Below, piece after piece: positions 33,062 through 41,765 of a stretch of DNA of 53,148 bases. The position numbers and the translations under genes were made by a program. Source of the DNA: Bacteroidia bacterium (GTDB taxonomy: Bacteria; Bacteroidota; Bacteroidia; JANWJV01); assembly GCA_025451785.1 (NCBI GenBank), contig JANWJV010000060.1:1-53148 (forward strand), given 5' to 3'. Below the pieces are notes generated by a model, which did not search any database, was not told the origin of the DNA, and was given only the letters and a program-made list of their open reading frames with translations. Every line of letters begins with the position of its first letter. Within the stretch, counting starts at the first letter, position 1.

Positions 33062-34438
33062 GTGAAAGAGCCGGAAGTATTCATAGAGGCAGCAGAGTCA
33101 AAAGTGTTCGATAAAGAGCACCGGCGAAAGCTTAATTTCAACATTGCCCAATACGATAAGAAGGTAAAAGAGGGCAAACTACAGTACAGCAACCTGGAAC
33201 TCGCCAAGAGCCGGGCCTCCCTCCTGAAGAACAAAGTTGTTGAGAACCTCGACAAATACCTGATAGAGTTCGAGGCAAATTTCATCAAGCGCGGCGGTAA
33301 GGTTATCTGGGCGCAAGATGAAGAAGAGGCCATGAAGGAGGTCATGCAGATCCTGAAAAGGGTGAACGCCAAAACGGTGGTAAAGGCCAAGTCCATGACC
33401 ACAGAAGAGGTTCACTTTAATGATGTTTTGGAGAAGGAGGGGATCGAGAGCCTGGAGACCGACCTGGGAGAATACATTGTCCAGCTCCGGAGGGAACACC
33501 CCTACCATATTGTTACCCCCGCCATGCATCTTTCCAAGGAAGATGTGGCAAAGACCTTCCATGAGAAACAGGGAACTCCGGCCAACTGGCTGCCGCCCGA
33601 TATTGTTGCGCACGTGCGAAAATTGCTTCGGGAAAAATATACCAAGGCCGAGGTTGGCGTGAGCGGAGGTAACTTCCTGATCGCCGACATAGGCGCCGTG
33701 GCCGTTACAGAGAACGAAGGCAACGCAATGATGTCAATGGCCTATCCTAAGGTTCACATCGCTATTGTGGGCATTGAGAAGCTCATCCCCTCCATCATGG
33801 ACCTTGACCTTTTCTGGCCGCTGTTAGCGACCCATGGAACGGGACAAAATGTGACCGTTTACAACAGCATACTAACGGGGCCAAAACGGGCGGACGAGAA
33901 CGACGGTCCTGAGGAAATGTATGTGGTGTTGCTTGACAATGGCCGCAGCGAGTTGCTGGCACAAGCCGAGCAACGCCGTGCCCTGGAGTGCATCCGATGC
34001 GGCGCCTGTTTGAACGGCTGTCCTATTTACCAGGGCGTTGGCGGCCATGCTTATGGAACTACTTACAGCGGGCCCATTGGCTCGGTGATCACCCCTCACT
34101 TTAAAGGCATGGAAGAGTTCAGGCACTTGAGCTATTCTTCTTCTCTCTGTGGCAAATGCACAGAAGTTTGTCCCGTGAAGATCGACCTGCACAAACTCCT
34201 TTTATATAATCGTCGCGACGCGGTGGAGCGCACGGCCTCTAAGACCGAAAACCTTGTATGGTATTTTTGGAAGGCGGCTATGCTGAAACGAAGCAAGATG
34301 GAGAAGGGCGGCGCGAAGCTGAAGAACTTCATGCTGAAACAATTCTTCAGAAAGCCGTATGGCGACCGCCGCGAGATGCCCGTGGTGGCGCCCAAGTCAT
34401 TCAACCAGATCTGGAAGTCCCGTATGAAGGGCGCCTGA
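33062..34438 (+). CDS. lutB: LutB-like lactate utilisation iron-sulfur protein
   Basis: A 458-residue protein resembling LutB (YkgF), the ferredoxin-like subunit of the LutABC L-lactate oxidation complex. The N-terminal LUD domain (about 60-300, VTPAMHLSKEDVAKTFHEK, VGVSGGNFLIADIGAVAVTENEGN) is followed by two cluster-binding motifs: ECIRCGACLNGCPIYQ and LCGKCTEVCPVKIDLH. The start is GTG at 33062, 1 nt after the peptidase stop. lutA and lutC are not next to it, so the complex may be encoded elsewhere or be incomplete. Confidence 0.88.
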   Translation: MKEPEVFIEAAESKVFDKEHRRKLNFNIAQYDKKVKEGKLQYSNLELAKSRASLLKNKVVENLDKYLIEFEANFIKRGGKVIWAQDEEEAMKEVMQILKRVNAKTVVKAKSMTTEEVHFNDVLEKEGIESLETDLGEYIVQLRREHPYHIVTPAMHLSKEDVAKTFHEKQGTPANWLPPDIVAHVRKLLREKYTKAEVGVSGGNFLIADIGAVAVTENEGNAMMSMAYPKVHIAIVGIEKLIPSIMDLDLFWPLLATHGTGQNVTVYNSILTGPKRADENDGPEEMYVVLLDNGRSELLAQAEQRRALECIRCGACLNGCPIYQGVGGHAYGTTYSGPIGSVITPHFKGMEEFRHLSYSSSLCGKCTEVCPVKIDLHKLLLYNRRDAVERTASKTENLVWYFWKAAMLKRSKMEKGGAKLKNFMLKQFFRKPYGDRREMPVVAPKSFNQIWKSRMKGA

Positions 34439-34807
34439 TCATTTCCTGAAAATAAAATACGCAGCAAGCACCAGGAAGACAAAACCTACAAGGTGATTCC
34501 ATCGCAGCACTTCGTTGCGAAAGAGCACGAGCGTGAACACGGAGAACACTACTAGTGTGATGATCTCCTGGATCACCTTGAGCTCCACCAAAGAGAAGGG
34601 TCCGCCGTTCTCCCGATACCCTATCCTGTTGGCCGGCACCTGGAACACATATTCAAATAGCGCTAGTCCCCAGCTCAGAAATATGATACTAATGATGCCC
34701 AGGTTTTCGAACCATTTTAGTTCGCGGAACTTCAGGTGACCGTACCAGGCAAAGGTCATGAAGGTGTTGGAGAGTACGAGGAGCAGGATCGTGTAGATGG
34801 CGCGCAT
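34439..34807 (-). CDS. DUF486 / DMT family small membrane protein
   Basis: From the ATG at 34807 it is 122 residues (MRAIYTILLLVLSNTFMTFAWYGHLKF) with four membrane helices, the size and pattern of the DUF486 branch of small drug/metabolite-transporter-like proteins. Conserved features include FAWYGHLKF and SWGLALFEYVFQVPANRIGY. Function is not established in the family. The end abuts the lutB stop (convergent, no gap). Its upstream flank is the long AT-rich region with parS-like sites. Confidence 0.85.
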   Translation of the reverse strand: MRAIYTILLLVLSNTFMTFAWYGHLKFRELKWFENLGIISIIFLSWGLALFEYVFQVPANRIGYRENGGPFSLVELKVIQEIITLVVFSVFTLVLFRNEVLRWNHLVGFVFLVLAAYFIFRK

Positions 34808-35008
34808 AACTTTTTTCTGCAAATGTATAGAAGCTCGAAAATCATCGGAAATCGATAGTGTTTTTCTTGATGCTGTTGTGCCGGAATAAGCGCGGCAGGA
34901 CGAAAGACTTCAGACGAGCCCAATCGCAACAGCGAGCGTTAAAATGAAAAATCCCTAAAAGCGCGTAGTGTTTAAATGGCCTTATTGGTCTATGGAGTAA
35001 ATATGAGC

Positions 35009-35022
35009 GTTCCACGTGGAAC
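35009..35022. promoter_or_regulatory. parS: parS-like centromere site 1
   Basis: GTTCCACGTGGAAC is a perfect 14-bp palindrome; extended to 16 nt it is CGTTCCACGTGGAACA, one base from TGTTCCACGTGGAACA, a known variant of the chromosomal parS consensus bound by ParB (Spo0J). It lies at the edge of a very AT-rich tract. Confidence 0.8.
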
Positions 35023-35189
35023 AATAAACACTTGAATAATTAATAATCAGTAAATAATTAGTACAATAGTAATTAAGATACCAATTTGCATTTATAGTCC
35101 AAAAAACTATTTAATTATGCTAAAAACAAAGATATTATTACTAATAAGTAAAAATATATACAATATTTAGACTAAAAGAGAAGCTTTTT

Positions 35190-35300
35190 AACCGCTGGGC
35201 CGAGCCGAAAGGATGGATATGGGATTCCGGCCCATTTTGGACAGAGCGAACGCTAAACGCAGGGGGGCGTAGTCCTTCTGTTGTTGTGCGTGGCGTAGAG
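35190..35300. ncRNA. GC-rich structured block, possible small RNA
   Basis: An island of normal GC inside an AT-rich region. GGGCCG (35197-35202) pairs with CGGCCC (35228-35233), enclosing a 25-nt loop that can fold further, and AACGC/GCGT-type complementary pieces follow. No known RNA family was recognised, and either strand is possible. It could instead be a remnant of a dispersed repeat. Confidence 0.2.
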
Positions 35301-35307
35301 ATGGGCT

Positions 35308-35349
35308 GTAAATAAGAAGCCCTGAAGCAGAACAATTTTGCTTCAGGGC
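35308..35349 (-). terminator. Terminator hairpin downstream of tRNA-Pro
   Basis: GCCCTGAAGCA (35319-35329) and TGCTTCAGGGC (35339-35349) form a perfect 11-bp stem with a 9-nt loop. Read on the minus strand it begins 4 nt after the tRNA-Pro end and is followed by TTCTTATTT, as expected for a Rho-independent terminator. Confidence 0.8.
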
Positions 35350-35353
35350 GAAG

Positions 35354-35427
35354 TCGGGGTGAGAGGATTTGAACCTCCGACCTCCACGTCCCGAACGTGG
35401 CGCGATACCGGGCTACGCTACACCCCG
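35354..35427 (-). tRNA. tRNA-Pro (anticodon CGG)
   Basis: On the minus strand CGGGGTG pairs with CACCCCG as the acceptor stem. The D arm is TAGCGTAGCCCGGTATCGC-like, the anticodon stem CCACG/CGTGG encloses TTCGGGA with anticodon CGG, and the T arm carries GGTTCAAATCC. The discriminator is A; CCA is not encoded. The CGG anticodon reads CCG codons. Confidence 0.95.
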
Positions 35428-35579
35428 AATTGGATTCACGATTTTAGATTTGCGATTGTTGATTTTGAGGGAGCGAAAATCTAAGATCCGGCTTCAAAAG
35501 TAAAGAAATATTTTGCATGAAAATGGGCAATCGGGAGGTCGGATCAAAAATCTAAGATCAACAATGGGGCATGACGCAT

Positions 35580-35593
35580 GTTCCACGTGGAAC
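35580..35593. promoter_or_regulatory. parS: parS-like centromere site 2
   Basis: A second GTTCCACGTGGAAC palindrome, 571 bp from site 1. Its 16-nt form TGTTCCACGTGGAACG is again one base from the consensus, at the opposite end. It lies 14 nt downstream of the lipoprotein gene's stop. Confidence 0.8.
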
Positions 35594-35607
35594 GCCGGGC
35601 CTCTCCC

Positions 35608-36318
35608 CTACTTTTCTTCCTTGCCTTTGCCAAAGGCGAACTTGAAGTGGAAGCCTACCGTGAAGGTGTTCTTGTCGTACCTGAAATCAGGATCGGTAAC
35701 GTCGAAGCAGCCAACGTTTTGGAGCTGCAAGTGGAGGTGCTTATAGCCAACCCTAACGGTGATGGCAGGTTCGATAAAGAACTGGCTAGCGTTGGCGCGC
35801 AGGTAATCGGTCTGCTCTACCCCGTCGTACAACACCTGTCCGGTTATGTCTTTATAGTTAACCTGCGACAGCCGTGTGGAAAAGACTCCCTCGAACCAGT
35901 TGTTCTTATACGCGATGTAGGGCTGCCCCGCGAAGCGCATTCCTTTCGCGTCGAGCTTTCCTGTGGGGGGATACTTCAATGAGATATTTCCGAAGCCAAC
36001 AGTGCCCGAAGCACCCCAGGAAAAATTGCCCTGCAGCTGCTTAAAATACCCAAGGCCTATCTCCATCAAAGTGGCCTCACCCTTGTTGCTGTAGGCATCA
36101 GACTCGGGCTTGTAAAAGGTCGCGGCTCCCTGGGCAAAAAAATTGTCTGTAACCGAATAGGCCGCGTCAGCCTGAACGCCGCCCCCTGAAACAAGGCCGC
36201 TAAAGCTCAGCTCATCGGCACCCTTGAACACCGGAACATTAACAGCGTTGGGCGCATAGTACCGGGGAGCGCATGAAAAGAGAGCGACGCAAGGGAGAAG
36301 GTATAGGTATTTTTTCAT
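35608..36318 (-). CDS. Outer-membrane-associated lipoprotein, beta-barrel-like
   Basis: From the ATG at 36318 it is 236 residues. The signal sequence KKYLYLLPCVALFSCAP ends in a lipobox with Cys15 or so. The mature chain is made of alternating strands (SGGGVQADAAYSVTDNFFAQGAATFY, ITVRVGYKHLHLQLQNVG) and ends NTFTVGFHFKFAFGKGKEEK, resembling small outer-membrane barrel-like lipoproteins of Bacteroidota. Function is unknown. It follows mnmG by 54 nt but has its own strong promoter in the gap. Confidence 0.75.
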   Translation of the reverse strand: MKKYLYLLPCVALFSCAPRYYAPNAVNVPVFKGADELSFSGLVSGGGVQADAAYSVTDNFFAQGAATFYKPESDAYSNKGEATLMEIGLGYFKQLQGNFSWGASGTVGFGNISLKYPPTGKLDAKGMRFAGQPYIAYKNNWFEGVFSTRLSQVNYKDITGQVLYDGVEQTDYLRANASQFFIEPAITVRVGYKHLHLQLQNVGCFDVTDPDFRYDKNTFTVGFHFKFAFGKGKEEK

Positions 36319-36330
36319 GGGGCTTTTGGA

Positions 36331-36361
36331 CAAATATAATACACGAAAGCTGTTTATCAAA
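36331..36361 (-). promoter_or_regulatory. Promoter of the lipoprotein gene
   Basis: On the minus strand TTTG (36358-36361), a 19-nt spacer and TATATTTG (36331-36338) match both elements of the Bacteroidota consensus exactly. The ATG follows at 36318, 12 nt after the -7 element. Confidence 0.75.
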
Positions 36362-36372
36362 ACAAGGCAGGA

Positions 36373-38310
36373 TTACCTGCCCATGTACACCATCAGGATG
36401 GAGATGTCGGAAGGGTTCACGCCGCTGATCCGGGAGGCCTGGCCAATGGTACGCGGACGTATGCGCGCGAGCTTTTCGCGCGCCTCCATCGAGAGCGAAG
36501 TAAGGCGTGAATAATCGAAGTCCTCATGCAGGCGCATTTCTTCCAGGCGCTGAAGCTTTTCGGCCTGCTCATACTCCTTGCTGATATAACCTTCGTACTT
36601 CATTTGGATCTCCGCCTGCTCCTGGCTTTCGGCGTCGAAGCGTGATAAAAACTCCCGCACCGACTCATTGTGTTTCTCGAAGTCAATGAGCGAAACCCCG
36701 GGCCTGGAAAGGATGCTGAACATCCTCAACTTTTGATTGACCTGTGCCGAACCGATCGATTCAAGAACGGGGTTGATCTCGGCAGGGGAGATGCTTTCAT
36801 TTTTGAAATACCTTATAATTTCTTGTGCGCTTTTCATCTTTGTATTCACACGCTCCAGGCGCTCTTTACTTGCAAGTCCCAACTCGTGACCCTTAGGGGT
36901 CAGGCGCAGGTCGGCATTGTCTTGCCTCAGCAAGATCCTATACTCGGCGCGCGAGGTGAACATTCGGTAAGGTTCGTCGGTTCCTTTGGTCACCAGATCG
37001 TCGATGAGAACACCGATATAAGCCTCGGAGCGCTGCAACACAAAAGGACCTTGCTCACGTACCAGGAGGTGAGCGTTGATGCCGGCCATCAAGCCCTGGC
37101 AAGCAGCCTCTTCGTAACCTGTAGTGCCGTTGATCTGTCCGGCGAAATACAGCCCGCCAACAAGCTTTGTTTCAAGTGTTGCTTTAAGCTGCTGAGGAGG
37201 AAAATAATCATATTCAATGGCGTATCCCGGGCGGAACATCTTACAGTTCTCAAAACCATGAATACTCTTAAGCGCCTTGTATTGAACATCTTCCGGAAGG
37301 GAAGTAGAGAAACCATTTAAGTATATCTCCACCGTGCTCCATCCTTCGGGCTCCACAAAAAGCTGGTGCCTGTCGCGTTCGGCGAAACGAGTGATCTTGT
37401 CTTCTATGCTTGGACAATACCTTGGGCCGAGGCCTTTGATACGTCCGCTGAACATGGGAGATCTTTCGAAGCCTGTTTTCAACACCTCATGCACCGCGTC
37501 GTTGGTATAAGCCATGTAGCATGGCATTTGCAGGGCGCCGGTCTTTCCTCCGGGAACAGCGGGACGGAAGGCATCGTTACGCAAGGTGTTCGCGAAGCTG
37601 AATTGCCCCCTCTCCAAATATGAAAAGCGCTGCGGGTTCTCGTCGCCCTCCTGGATCTCCATCTTGCTATAGTCAAGCGAGCGCCCGTCGAGACGGGGAG
37701 GGGTGCCTGTTTTCATACGGCCGCTTTCGAAGCCCAGCCTCACCAGTTGTTCGGTGATGCCTGTCGATGCTTTCTCGCCGGCGCGTCCTCCGCCGAATTG
37801 TTTTTCGCCCAGGTGGATAAGGCCGTTGAGGAAAGTGCCGTTCGTCAGCACCACCGCTTTAGCGCGCACCTCCATGCCTATGCCGGTGATCACACCGCAA
37901 ACTCGTAGCTCATTTCCTTCGCCCTCGGTGATCAGCTCGCGCACCATGTCCTGGAAGAAATCCACGTTGGGCGTTTGCTCCAGCATGTTCCTCCATTCCT
38001 GCGCGAAGACCATCCGGTCGTTCTGGCTGCGGGGGCTCCACATCGCGGGACCTTTGCTGCGGTTCAGCATACGAAACTGCACAGCGGAGCGGTCGCTTAC
38101 AATGCCGCTGTATCCGCCCAGCGCGTCGATCTCACGAACGATCTGTCCCTTGGCGATTCCGCCCATAGCGGGGTTGCAGCTCATCTGCGCGATGGTTTGC
38201 ATGTTCATGGTGATGAGCAACACGCGCGAACCCATATTAGCAGCGGCAGCAGCAGCCTCGCAGCCCGCATGTCCCGCACCCACAACTATGATATCGTATT
38301 CTCCGAACAT
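36373..38310 (-). CDS. mnmG: tRNA uridine-5-carboxymethylaminomethyl modification enzyme, FAD subunit
   Basis: With MnmE it modifies U34 of several tRNAs. From the ATG at 38310 it is 645 residues ([24 protein letters not shown]), with the FAD-binding [27 protein letters not shown] and [20 protein letters not shown] are hallmark motifs, and [19 protein letters not shown] the second FAD segment. The C-terminal helical domain ends [17 protein letters not shown]. It is also known as gidA, often located near the replication origin in bacteria, which fits the nearby parS-like sites. Confidence 0.96.
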   Translation of the reverse strand: MFGEYDIIVVGAGHAGCEAAAAAANMGSRVLLITMNMQTIAQMSCNPAMGGIAKGQIVREIDALGGYSGIVSDRSAVQFRMLNRSKGPAMWSPRSQNDRMVFAQEWRNMLEQTPNVDFFQDMVRELITEGEGNELRVCGVITGIGMEVRAKAVVLTNGTFLNGLIHLGEKQFGGGRAGEKASTGITEQLVRLGFESGRMKTGTPPRLDGRSLDYSKMEIQEGDENPQRFSYLERGQFSFANTLRNDAFRPAVPGGKTGALQMPCYMAYTNDAVHEVLKTGFERSPMFSGRIKGLGPRYCPSIEDKITRFAERDRHQLFVEPEGWSTVEIYLNGFSTSLPEDVQYKALKSIHGFENCKMFRPGYAIEYDYFPPQQLKATLETKLVGGLYFAGQINGTTGYEEAACQGLMAGINAHLLVREQGPFVLQRSEAYIGVLIDDLVTKGTDEPYRMFTSRAEYRILLRQDNADLRLTPKGHELGLASKERLERVNTKMKSAQEIIRYFKNESISPAEINPVLESIGSAQVNQKLRMFSILSRPGVSLIDFEKHNESVREFLSRFDAESQEQAEIQMKYEGYISKEYEQAEKLQRLEEMRLHEDFDYSRLTSLSMEAREKLARIRPRTIGQASRISGVNPSDISILMVYMGR

Positions 38311-38326
38311 TTTTTTAAAAGGATGG

Positions 38327-38334
38327 CAAAGATA
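38327..38334 (-). promoter_or_regulatory. -7 element of mnmG
   Basis: On the minus strand TATCTTTG matches TAnnTTTG and lies 16 nt before the ATG at 38310. No TTTG is found at the -33 distance. Confidence 0.5.
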
Positions 38335-38465
38335 GCGAAAAGCCCCACGCCTGTGCGGGAACAAGATCCTGAACCGAAGATCGCCTTTCTGGTTTTCAGT
38401 ATTTTTGACCAAAACCACCCGGTTTTCGGTTAAAAACAGGAGAAAAAATTAATATTTTCTCAGAT

Positions 38466-38495
38466 TTTGATGTAAACGATAAATTTTTACCTTTG
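38466..38495 (+). promoter_or_regulatory. Promoter of the DUF177-rpmF-plsX-fabH-accBC operon
   Basis: TTTG (38466-38469), an 18-nt spacer and TACCTTTG (38488-38495) match the Bacteroidota promoter consensus. The first ATG is 32 nt downstream at 38528. Confidence 0.75.
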
Positions 38496-38527
38496 CCAAC
38501 CCTTGAGTTTTTTGAAGAGAAGACGCG

Positions 38528-39040
38528 ATGGCCAGAGCGAAAACATACATTATTCCTTTTGCGGGATTAAGCCAGGGCCAGCACGAATTCAATTTTGAAG
38601 CAGGCAACAGTTTTTTCAAGGAGCGGGAATACTCGGAAGTGAAGAAGGCCGCGGTTGATGTGTTGCTGAAACTGAACAAGCAGAGCACGATGCTCATTCT
38701 TCACTTCGGCATCAAGGGAACAGTGAACCTGCCCTGCGACCGTTGCGCGGAGCCGTTCGATCTTCCGGTGGAAGGCGAGGCCCAGCTCATCGTAAAGTTC
38801 GGCGAAACGTTTGCTGAAGAGCAAGAGGCGATCACAATTCCGTTCTCCGAAAGTGAACTGGACATTGAACAATACTTGTACGAGTTCATCAACCTGGTAA
38901 TACCCCAGAAACGCGTACACGAAAAGATAAAAGAGTGCAATAAAGAAGTGATCAACAAGCTCAAGAAGCTGGAGGGCTCTGGCAAAGAGGCCGACACACG
39001 CTGGGCGAAGCTGAAGAACATAGACCTTAAAAAACAATAA
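38528..39040 (+). CDS. DUF177 (YceD-like) protein
   Basis: A 170-residue cytoplasmic protein of the DUF177/YceD family, which in most bacteria precedes rpmF and is linked to 23S rRNA processing or accumulation in some species. The conserved Cys pair and following segment read LPCDRCAEPFDLPVEGEA; FINLVIPQKRVH is the second conserved stretch. It is the first gene of the operon, 16 nt before rpmF, directly behind a strong promoter. Confidence 0.9.
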   Translation: MARAKTYIIPFAGLSQGQHEFNFEAGNSFFKEREYSEVKKAAVDVLLKLNKQSTMLILHFGIKGTVNLPCDRCAEPFDLPVEGEAQLIVKFGETFAEEQEAITIPFSESELDIEQYLYEFINLVIPQKRVHEKIKECNKEVINKLKKLEGSGKEADTRWAKLKNIDLKKQ

Positions 39041-39056
39041 GTAAAAAATACCCGCT

Positions 39057-39242
39057 ATGCCAAATCCAAAGAAAAGACATTCGAAGAGCCGCAGCCGCAA
39101 GAGAAGGACCCACTACAAGGCGGAAGCAAGCACGCTGTCTACCTGCTCCAATTGCGGCGCGCCCGTATTGTACCACCGTGTATGCGGTGAGTGCGGTTAT
39201 TACCGCGGCAAGCAAGCCATCGAAAAAGCGGTTACAGTTTAA
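39057..39242 (+). CDS. rpmF: 50S ribosomal protein L32
   Basis: A 61-residue basic ribosomal protein. The start MPNPKKRHSKSRSRKRRTHY is the canonical L32 N-terminus, and CSNCGAPVLYHRVCGECGYY contributes four Cys for a zinc ribbon. Its place between DUF177 and plsX is widely conserved and couples ribosome and lipid synthesis genes. Confidence 0.97.
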   Translation: MPNPKKRHSKSRSRKRRTHYKAEASTLSTCSNCGAPVLYHRVCGECGYYRGKQAIEKAVTV

Positions 39243-39295
39243 CTCACCGGCCCAGGACCCCAGCGGTTCCTGATCCAGAATTTTCAAGCTAAAAT

Positions 39296-40234
39296 TTGAG
39301 AATAGGATTAGATATAATGGGTGGAGACTACGCGCCCGAAGCCACGGTTTCGGGAGCGGTGCTTGCACGTAAAGTGCTGCCCGAAAATGTTACGCTTGTC
39401 CTCATCGGCGACGAGCAGCAGATCACACCCTTGCTCAAGAAGAATGGTTCCTCGAAAGAACAGTTCGAGATCGTTCATTCCACCGAGGTGATCGGCATGG
39501 GCGAACATCCTACCAAAGCATTCTCACAAAAACCCAATTCCACTATTGCCACCGGCTTCCGCCTGCTGAAGGAAGGGAAGATCGACGCGTTTGCGAGCAC
39601 CGGCAATACCGGCGCTATGCTGGTAGGATCTATGTTCAGCGTTAAGACCATTGCGGGTGTTATCCGCCCCTGCGTTACTTCGGTGCTGCCGAAGGAGAAC
39701 GGCAGTGTAGGGCTGATCCTCGACGTAGGTACCAACGCCGATTGCAAGCCGGATGTGCTGTACCAGTTCGGAACGCTCGGCTCTCTTTTTCTCGAACACG
39801 TTTATCATATCAAGAACCCGAAAGTGGCCTTGCTCAACATCGGCGAAGAGGCCGAGAAAGGCAACCTGGCCACGCAGGCGGCGCATAACCTCATGAAGGA
39901 ATCGAAGGACTTTAACTTCACCGGCAATGTGGAGGGGCGCGACCTTTTCACCGACAAAGCCGATGTTATTGTTTGCGATGGCTTCACCGGCAACGTGGTG
40001 CTGAAACAAGCGGAAGCATTTTATACGCTGATAAAAAAGCGCGGCCGCTCCGACGATTATTTCGACCGCTTTAACTACGAGAACTACGGGGGAAGCCCCA
40101 TCCTGGGGATCAACGCCAACGTGATCATCGGGCACGGAATTTCCAACGACGTTGCGATCCGAAACATGCTTACGCTCTCTGCCGAAGTGGTGCAGGCGCG
40201 GCTGTCGGAAAAAATAAAACAGGCATTTAACTGA
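39296..40234 (+). CDS. plsX: Phosphate acyltransferase
   Basis: Makes acyl-phosphate from acyl-ACP for phospholipid synthesis. The start is TTG at 39296, giving [17 protein letters not shown], where PlsX proteins normally begin; no ATG lies upstream in frame. Further motifs are [39 protein letters not shown] and [12 protein letters not shown]. Length 312 is typical. The stop overlaps the fabH ATG (TGATG). Confidence 0.95.
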   Translation: MRIGLDIMGGDYAPEATVSGAVLARKVLPENVTLVLIGDEQQITPLLKKNGSSKEQFEIVHSTEVIGMGEHPTKAFSQKPNSTIATGFRLLKEGKIDAFASTGNTGAMLVGSMFSVKTIAGVIRPCVTSVLPKENGSVGLILDVGTNADCKPDVLYQFGTLGSLFLEHVYHIKNPKVALLNIGEEAEKGNLATQAAHNLMKESKDFNFTGNVEGRDLFTDKADVIVCDGFTGNVVLKQAEAFYTLIKKRGRSDDYFDRFNYENYGGSPILGINANVIIGHGISNDVAIRNMLTLSAEVVQARLSEKIKQAFN

Positions 40235-41229
40235 TGAAAAAGATCAACGCGATAATCACTGCCGTGGGAGGATATGTTCCTGACTATGTGCTCAGCAACA
40301 AGGAGCTGGAGAAGCTGGTGGACACCACCGACGAGTGGATACAAACGCGCACGGGCATCAAAGAGCGGAGGATCCTGAAAGGGGAGGGGAGAGGTGTTTC
40401 GGAAATGTGCGTGGAGGCGGTCAAACAATTACTGGAGAAGAGAAAGATCAGCCCCGAGGAGATCGACATGATCATTGTGGGAACCATCACTTCCGACTAT
40501 ACATTTCCTTCGGCATCCAACCTTATCTGCGATATGCTTGGCGCGAAGAACGCCTGGGGCTACGATGTTTCAGCGGCCTGCTCGGGCTTCCTGTATTCAC
40601 TGGCCACTGCCGCGCAGTTCATCGAAACGGGCCGTTACAAAAAAGTGATCGTGGTGGGCGCCGACAAGATGTCGTCCATCATCGACTATACCGATCGCAG
40701 CACCTGCATCATATTCGGCGATGGCGCGGGCGCGGTACTGCTGGAGCCCAGCGAAGAGCAGTTAGGCATTCGTGATTTCATACTTCGTTCTGACGGCGCG
40801 GGAAGAAAATACCTTTTCCAAAAGGCGGGCGGCTCACGCTACCCCGCAAGCATCGAAACGGTGGAGCGCCGCGAGCACTTCGTGTTCCAGGACGGGCAGC
40901 CTGTGTTCAAAGCGGCAGTGAAAGGAATGGCCGATGTATCGGCAGAGATCTTAGAGCGCAATAAACTTACCGGCAACGATGTAGCCTGGCTGGTGCCGCA
41001 CCAGGCCAACAAGCGCATCATTGACGCTACGGCGGAGCGCATGGGCGTGAGCAGCGAAAAGGTGATGATGAACATTGAGCGTTACGGTAACACCACCGCG
41101 GGCACTATTCCGCTGCTGTTGTGGGACTATGAAAAAAGACTGAAGAAGGGCGACAATCTTATCATCTCCGCGTTTGGAGGAGGATTTACCTGGGGCTCCA
41201 TTTTCCTTAAGTGGGCCTATAATTCATAA
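40234..41229 (+). CDS. fabH: Beta-ketoacyl-ACP synthase III
   Basis: Starts fatty acid chains by condensing acetyl-CoA (or a branched primer) with malonyl-ACP. The 331-residue thiolase-fold enzyme has the full catalytic triad: Cys116 in [11 protein letters not shown], His256 in [11 protein letters not shown] and Asn286 in [32 protein letters not shown] is the N-terminal signature. It shares one base with the plsX stop and is 31 nt before accB, so initiation and malonyl-CoA supply are encoded together. Confidence 0.96.
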   Translation: MKKINAIITAVGGYVPDYVLSNKELEKLVDTTDEWIQTRTGIKERRILKGEGRGVSEMCVEAVKQLLEKRKISPEEIDMIIVGTITSDYTFPSASNLICDMLGAKNAWGYDVSAACSGFLYSLATAAQFIETGRYKKVIVVGADKMSSIIDYTDRSTCIIFGDGAGAVLLEPSEEQLGIRDFILRSDGAGRKYLFQKAGGSRYPASIETVERREHFVFQDGQPVFKAAVKGMADVSAEILERNKLTGNDVAWLVPHQANKRIIDATAERMGVSSEKVMMNIERYGNTTAGTIPLLLWDYEKRLKKGDNLIISAFGGGFTWGSIFLKWAYNS

Positions 41230-41260
41230 ACAAAAAAGCAATCATCTAAATTCATAAAAA

Positions 41261-41764
41261 ATGAAATTAAGCGAGATACAGGAACTTATCAAGTTCGTTG
41301 CAAAATCAGGTGTTAACGAAGTGGCCTACGAGACCAAAGACATTAAGTTGGTGATCAAGACCGGCGCTTCCGCAAAGATCGCGAAACAGCAGCCCATCAT
41401 TATGCAGTCGGCCGTACCGATGACTACACCCATCGTTCAGCCGGTGATACAGCAGAACCCTGTAGCGCAGCCCGTAGCGCAGCAGTCGGCGAAGCAAGAA
41501 ACAGCGGTTTCTCCGGACGCGAAACTGGTGACCATCAAGTCGCCGATGATCGGCACTTTTTACCGCTCTCCCGGACCTGATAAGCCCTTATTTGTTAACG
41601 TGGGCGACGAGATAAAGCAAGGCAAAGTGATCTGCATCATTGAGGCCATGAAGCTGTTCAATGAGATCGAGTCAGAAGTATCTGGCAAAATAGTGAAGGT
41701 GCTTGTGGATGACGCCACGCCTGTAGAGTATGACCAACCCTTGTTCCTTGTAGAACCCGCATAG
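41261..41764 (+). CDS. accB: Biotin carboxyl carrier protein of acetyl-CoA carboxylase
   Basis: Carries biotin between AccC and the carboxyltransferase. The 167-residue chain has a start domain ([18 protein letters not shown]), a Gln/Pro/Ala-rich flexible linker (about 45-85), and a biotinyl domain with the attachment motif [12 protein letters not shown], Lys131. The thumb loop [16 protein letters not shown] identifies the acetyl-CoA carboxylase type. It is 1 nt before accC. Confidence 0.96.
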   Translation: MKLSEIQELIKFVAKSGVNEVAYETKDIKLVIKTGASAKIAKQQPIIMQSAVPMTTPIVQPVIQQNPVAQPVAQQSAKQETAVSPDAKLVTIKSPMIGTFYRSPGPDKPLFVNVGDEIKQGKVICIIEAMKLFNEIESEVSGKIVKVLVDDATPVEYDQPLFLVEPA

Positions 41765-41765
41765 C

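Larger units (their letters stand above)
34808..35607. other. AT-rich intergenic region with parS-like sites and tRNA-Pro
   Basis: About 800 nt without a credible protein gene. From left to right: mixed sequence (34808-35007), a parS-like site (35009-35022), an extremely AT-rich tract (35023-35170), a GC-rich structured block (35190-35300), a terminator hairpin, tRNA-Pro, and a repeat-bearing stretch ending in the second parS-like site (35580-35593). Confidence 0.7.

Noticed and set aside
34842-35024. Minus-strand ORF starting FHVERS at the first parS-like site
   Set aside because: The FHVE start is simply the translation of the parS palindrome from a TTG; the rest is low-similarity sequence. 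The ORF 35578-35982 starting MFHVE at the second site has the same origin and runs antisense to the lipoprotein gene.
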